NCBI GenBank assembly: GCA_902575815.1
Contig: CACGTA010000004.1
Location: 1-64,000, forward strand
Length of the DNA stretch: 64,000 nt
Direction: 5' to 3'
DNA from: an uncultured Alphaproteobacteria bacterium
Lineage (GTDB): Bacteria; Pseudomonadota; Alphaproteobacteria; HIMB59; GCA-002718135
The translations under genes and the position numbers were made by a program. The notes under the pieces were generated by a model. That model was not told where the DNA came from. It saw nothing but the letters and a program-made list of their open reading frames with translations, and did no database searches. Positions 62,372 to 64,000 of the stretch are shown piece after piece; position 1 is the first letter of the stretch, and every line of letters starts with the position of its first letter.

Positions 62372-64000
62372 ATGAATTCAAATCAGATTAGGTCAACATT
62401 TCTCAATTATTTTAAAAAAAATGGACATGAGGTTATTCATTCTAGCTCTTTAGTGCCAGATAATGATTCTACTTTAATGTTTGCTAACTCTGGAATGGTA
62501 CAATTTAAAAATATTTTTACAGGTAAAGAAATAAGAGAATATAATAGAGCAACTACTGCTCAGAAATGTGTAAGAGCAGGCGGAAAGCACAATGATTTAG
62601 AAAATGTAGGATACACCACAAGACACCATACTTTTTTTGAAATGTTAGGAAATTTCTCTTTTGGAGATTATTTTAAAGAGTTGGCCATAGAACTAGCATG
62701 GAATCTAATTACTAAAGAATACGCAATAAATAAAGATAGACTATTAGTAACTGTTTATTCTGATGATCAGGAAGCTTTTGATTTATGGAAAAAAATAGCT
62801 GGATTGTCTGAAAATAAAATTATTAAAATAAGTACTTCAGATAATTTTTGGTCAATGGGTGAAACTGGTCCTTGCGGTCCATGTTCTGAAATATTTTATG
62901 ATCACGGTGATAAATACGAAGGAGGCCCTCCAGGTTCTCCAAACGAAGATGGTGATAGATTTATAGAAATATGGAATTTAGTATTTATGCAATATGAGCA
63001 AATATCTAAATCTGAGAGAATAAATCTACCAAAACCCTCCATTGATACTGGAATGGGATTAGAGAGAATGACAGCTCTTCTAGATGGTTCTAATGATAAT
63101 TATTCAACAGATTTATTTCAACCAATTATAAATGAATCAACAAAACTATGTGGTGTTGAAAGTTCAATAACAAATCCTAGTCACAGAGTAATTGCAGATC
63201 ACTTAAAATCCTCCTCTTTTTTAATTGCCGATGGAGTAATGCCTTCAAATGAAGGTAGAGGATACGTCTTACGAAGAATAATGAGAAGGGGAATGCGACA
63301 CGCACATTCTTTAGGTAATAAAGAGCCTGTATTTCATAAGTTATTTCCTATTTTTTTAGATGGAATTAAAAATTCATATCCTGAATTAGATAGAGCAAAA
63401 GATCTGATCACTAATACATTAATGAATGAAGAAACTAAATTCAAGGAAACTGTTGAAAAAGGAATTAAAATTTTAGATGAGGAAATTTCTAACTCAAAAA
63501 ATATATTTAATGGAGAAGTAGCATTTAAATTATACGACACCTATGGATTTCCCTTAGATTTAACACAAGATTATTTGAAAAGTAAAAATATTGAAGTCGA
63601 TATAAAAACATTTGAACAAAAAATGTTAGATCAAAAGGAAAGAGCAAGACAAAGTTGGAAAGGTACAGGAGACATCGAGGATGAAGGCATTTGGTTTGAA
63701 ATAACTTCTAAAATAGATCCAACAGAATTTTTAGGATATTCTGATATGGAAGCTGATTGTAAAATAATTTCAATCATATCAGAAAGTAAGTCAGTAGATA
63801 AAATTAAAAAAGATCAAGAAGCAATTATAATATTAAATCAAACACCTTTTTATGGAGAAAGTGGTGGTCAGGTGGGAGATCATGGTTTTTTTGAAAATGA
63901 TAGCTTTAAGTTTGAAGTTATGAATACTACAAAAATATTTGGAAATTATTTTCTTCACAAAGGTAAAGTAATTAGTGGTGAATGCGAAATTGAAGATACT
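62372..64000 (+). CDS. alaS: Alanyl-tRNA synthetase (3' partial)
   Basis: The first 543 codons of a gene that runs off the right edge; it is open to position 64000. Class II catalytic core: [51 protein letters not shown] (motif 2), [16 protein letters not shown], and motif 3 in [15 protein letters not shown]. The editing-linked [13 protein letters not shown] is reached near residue 500. The AlaX/editing HxxxH and C-Ala parts lie outside the window. It follows recA as in other alphaproteobacteria. Confidence 0.97.
   Translation, partial: MNSNQIRSTFLNYFKKNGHEVIHSSSLVPDNDSTLMFANSGMVQFKNIFTGKEIREYNRATTAQKCVRAGGKHNDLENVGYTTRHHTFFEMLGNFSFGDYFKELAIELAWNLITKEYAINKDRLLVTVYSDDQEAFDLWKKIAGLSENKIIKISTSDNFWSMGETGPCGPCSEIFYDHGDKYEGGPPGSPNEDGDRFIEIWNLVFMQYEQISKSERINLPKPSIDTGMGLERMTALLDGSNDNYSTDLFQPIINESTKLCGVESSITNPSHRVIADHLKSSSFLIADGVMPSNEGRGYVLRRIMRRGMRHAHSLGNKEPVFHKLFPIFLDGIKNSYPELDRAKDLITNTLMNEETKFKETVEKGIKILDEEISNSKNIFNGEVAFKLYDTYGFPLDLTQDYLKSKNIEVDIKTFEQKMLDQKERARQSWKGTGDIEDEGIWFEITSKIDPTEFLGYSDMEADCKIISIISESKSVDKIKKDQEAIIILNQTPFYGESGGQVGDHGFFENDSFKFEVMNTTKIFGNYFLHKGKVISGECEIEDT

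Noticed and set aside
1..64000. CRISPR arrays, insertion sequences, prophage or integrative elements
   Set aside because: No spaced direct repeats, transposase or integrase genes, or att-like duplications next to the tRNA were seen; composition is even throughout.

Overview
The window is a very AT-rich (by eye about 30% GC), tightly packed piece of a bacterial chromosome. Gene order and family content (recA next to alaS, grxD-bolA, an alphaproteobacterial GAAC-N7-GAAC LexA box, a single-cysteine DksA, a ScfR/RamB-type regulator, a DmdA-like protein) point to a streamlined marine alphaproteobacterium of the SAR11 / HIMB59 / AEGEAN-169 kind. I cannot place it more exactly without a search. I saw no insertion sequences, phage genes, CRISPR arrays or rRNA. 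One tRNA (Leu-UAA) is present. Both window ends cut genes: a MraY/WecA-like transferase on the left and alaS on the right.

Layout. 1-4.0 kb: cell-surface polysaccharide genes (lipid-linked sugar transferase, GT2, LAB_N membrane protein, UDP-glucuronate epimerase), interrupted by mmsA. 4.0-14.2 kb: catabolic genes on alternating strands (class V aminotransferase, two NAD aldehyde dehydrogenases, a gamma-butyrobetaine-hydroxylase-like dioxygenase, an EamA exporter, an MmgE/PrpD protein coupled to a MaoC-type hydratase, a GMC oxidoreductase). 14.2-23.8 kb: a nine-gene minus-strand operon headed by a Tat-exported peptide-type binding protein, followed by homocysteine methyltransferase, GcvT-like, FMN hydroxyacid oxidase, ThDP enzyme, transthyretin-like, DmdA-like, OsmC and crotonase genes. 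24.0-30.2 kb: the divergent matching permeases and double ATPase, then a small orphan, an SDR and a second GMC oxidoreductase. 30.2-35.8 kb: a 59-codon gene, a ScfR-type regulator, and a carnitine catabolism block (carnitine dehydrogenase, BKACE, thioesterase, HD-domain oxygenase candidate). 35.8-44.3 kb: a complete polyamine block (agmatine deiminase, N-carbamoylputrescine amidase, Pot ABC transporter, PuuA-like, PuuB-like). 44.3-64 kb: housekeeping genes (tsaC, parA-like, glmU, class II DAHP synthase, nadE, gltX, cimA, trmJ, rpsD, rarD, grxD, bolA, purB, map, cinA-like, tRNA-Leu, nadK, moaA, dksA, recA, alaS).

How the genes work together. The accessory half reads as a kit for methylated and nitrogen-rich solutes: gamma-butyrobetaine to carnitine (dioxygenase), carnitine to glycine betaine (dehydrogenase, BKACE, thioesterase), choline-type alcohols and aldehydes (GMC enzymes and aldehyde dehydrogenases), methyl transfer to folate or homocysteine (two GcvT-family proteins plus homocysteine methyltransferase), and agmatine/putrescine uptake and use. 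The most interesting unit is the nine-gene operon at 14.2-23.8 kb with its divergent transporter: it looks like one pathway for one imported methylated compound, but its substrate cannot be read from sequence. Other notable signals are an apparent ATT start codon, several promoters that imply leaderless or near-leaderless mRNAs, two LexA-type boxes before recA, and convergent genes whose stop codons touch or overlap.
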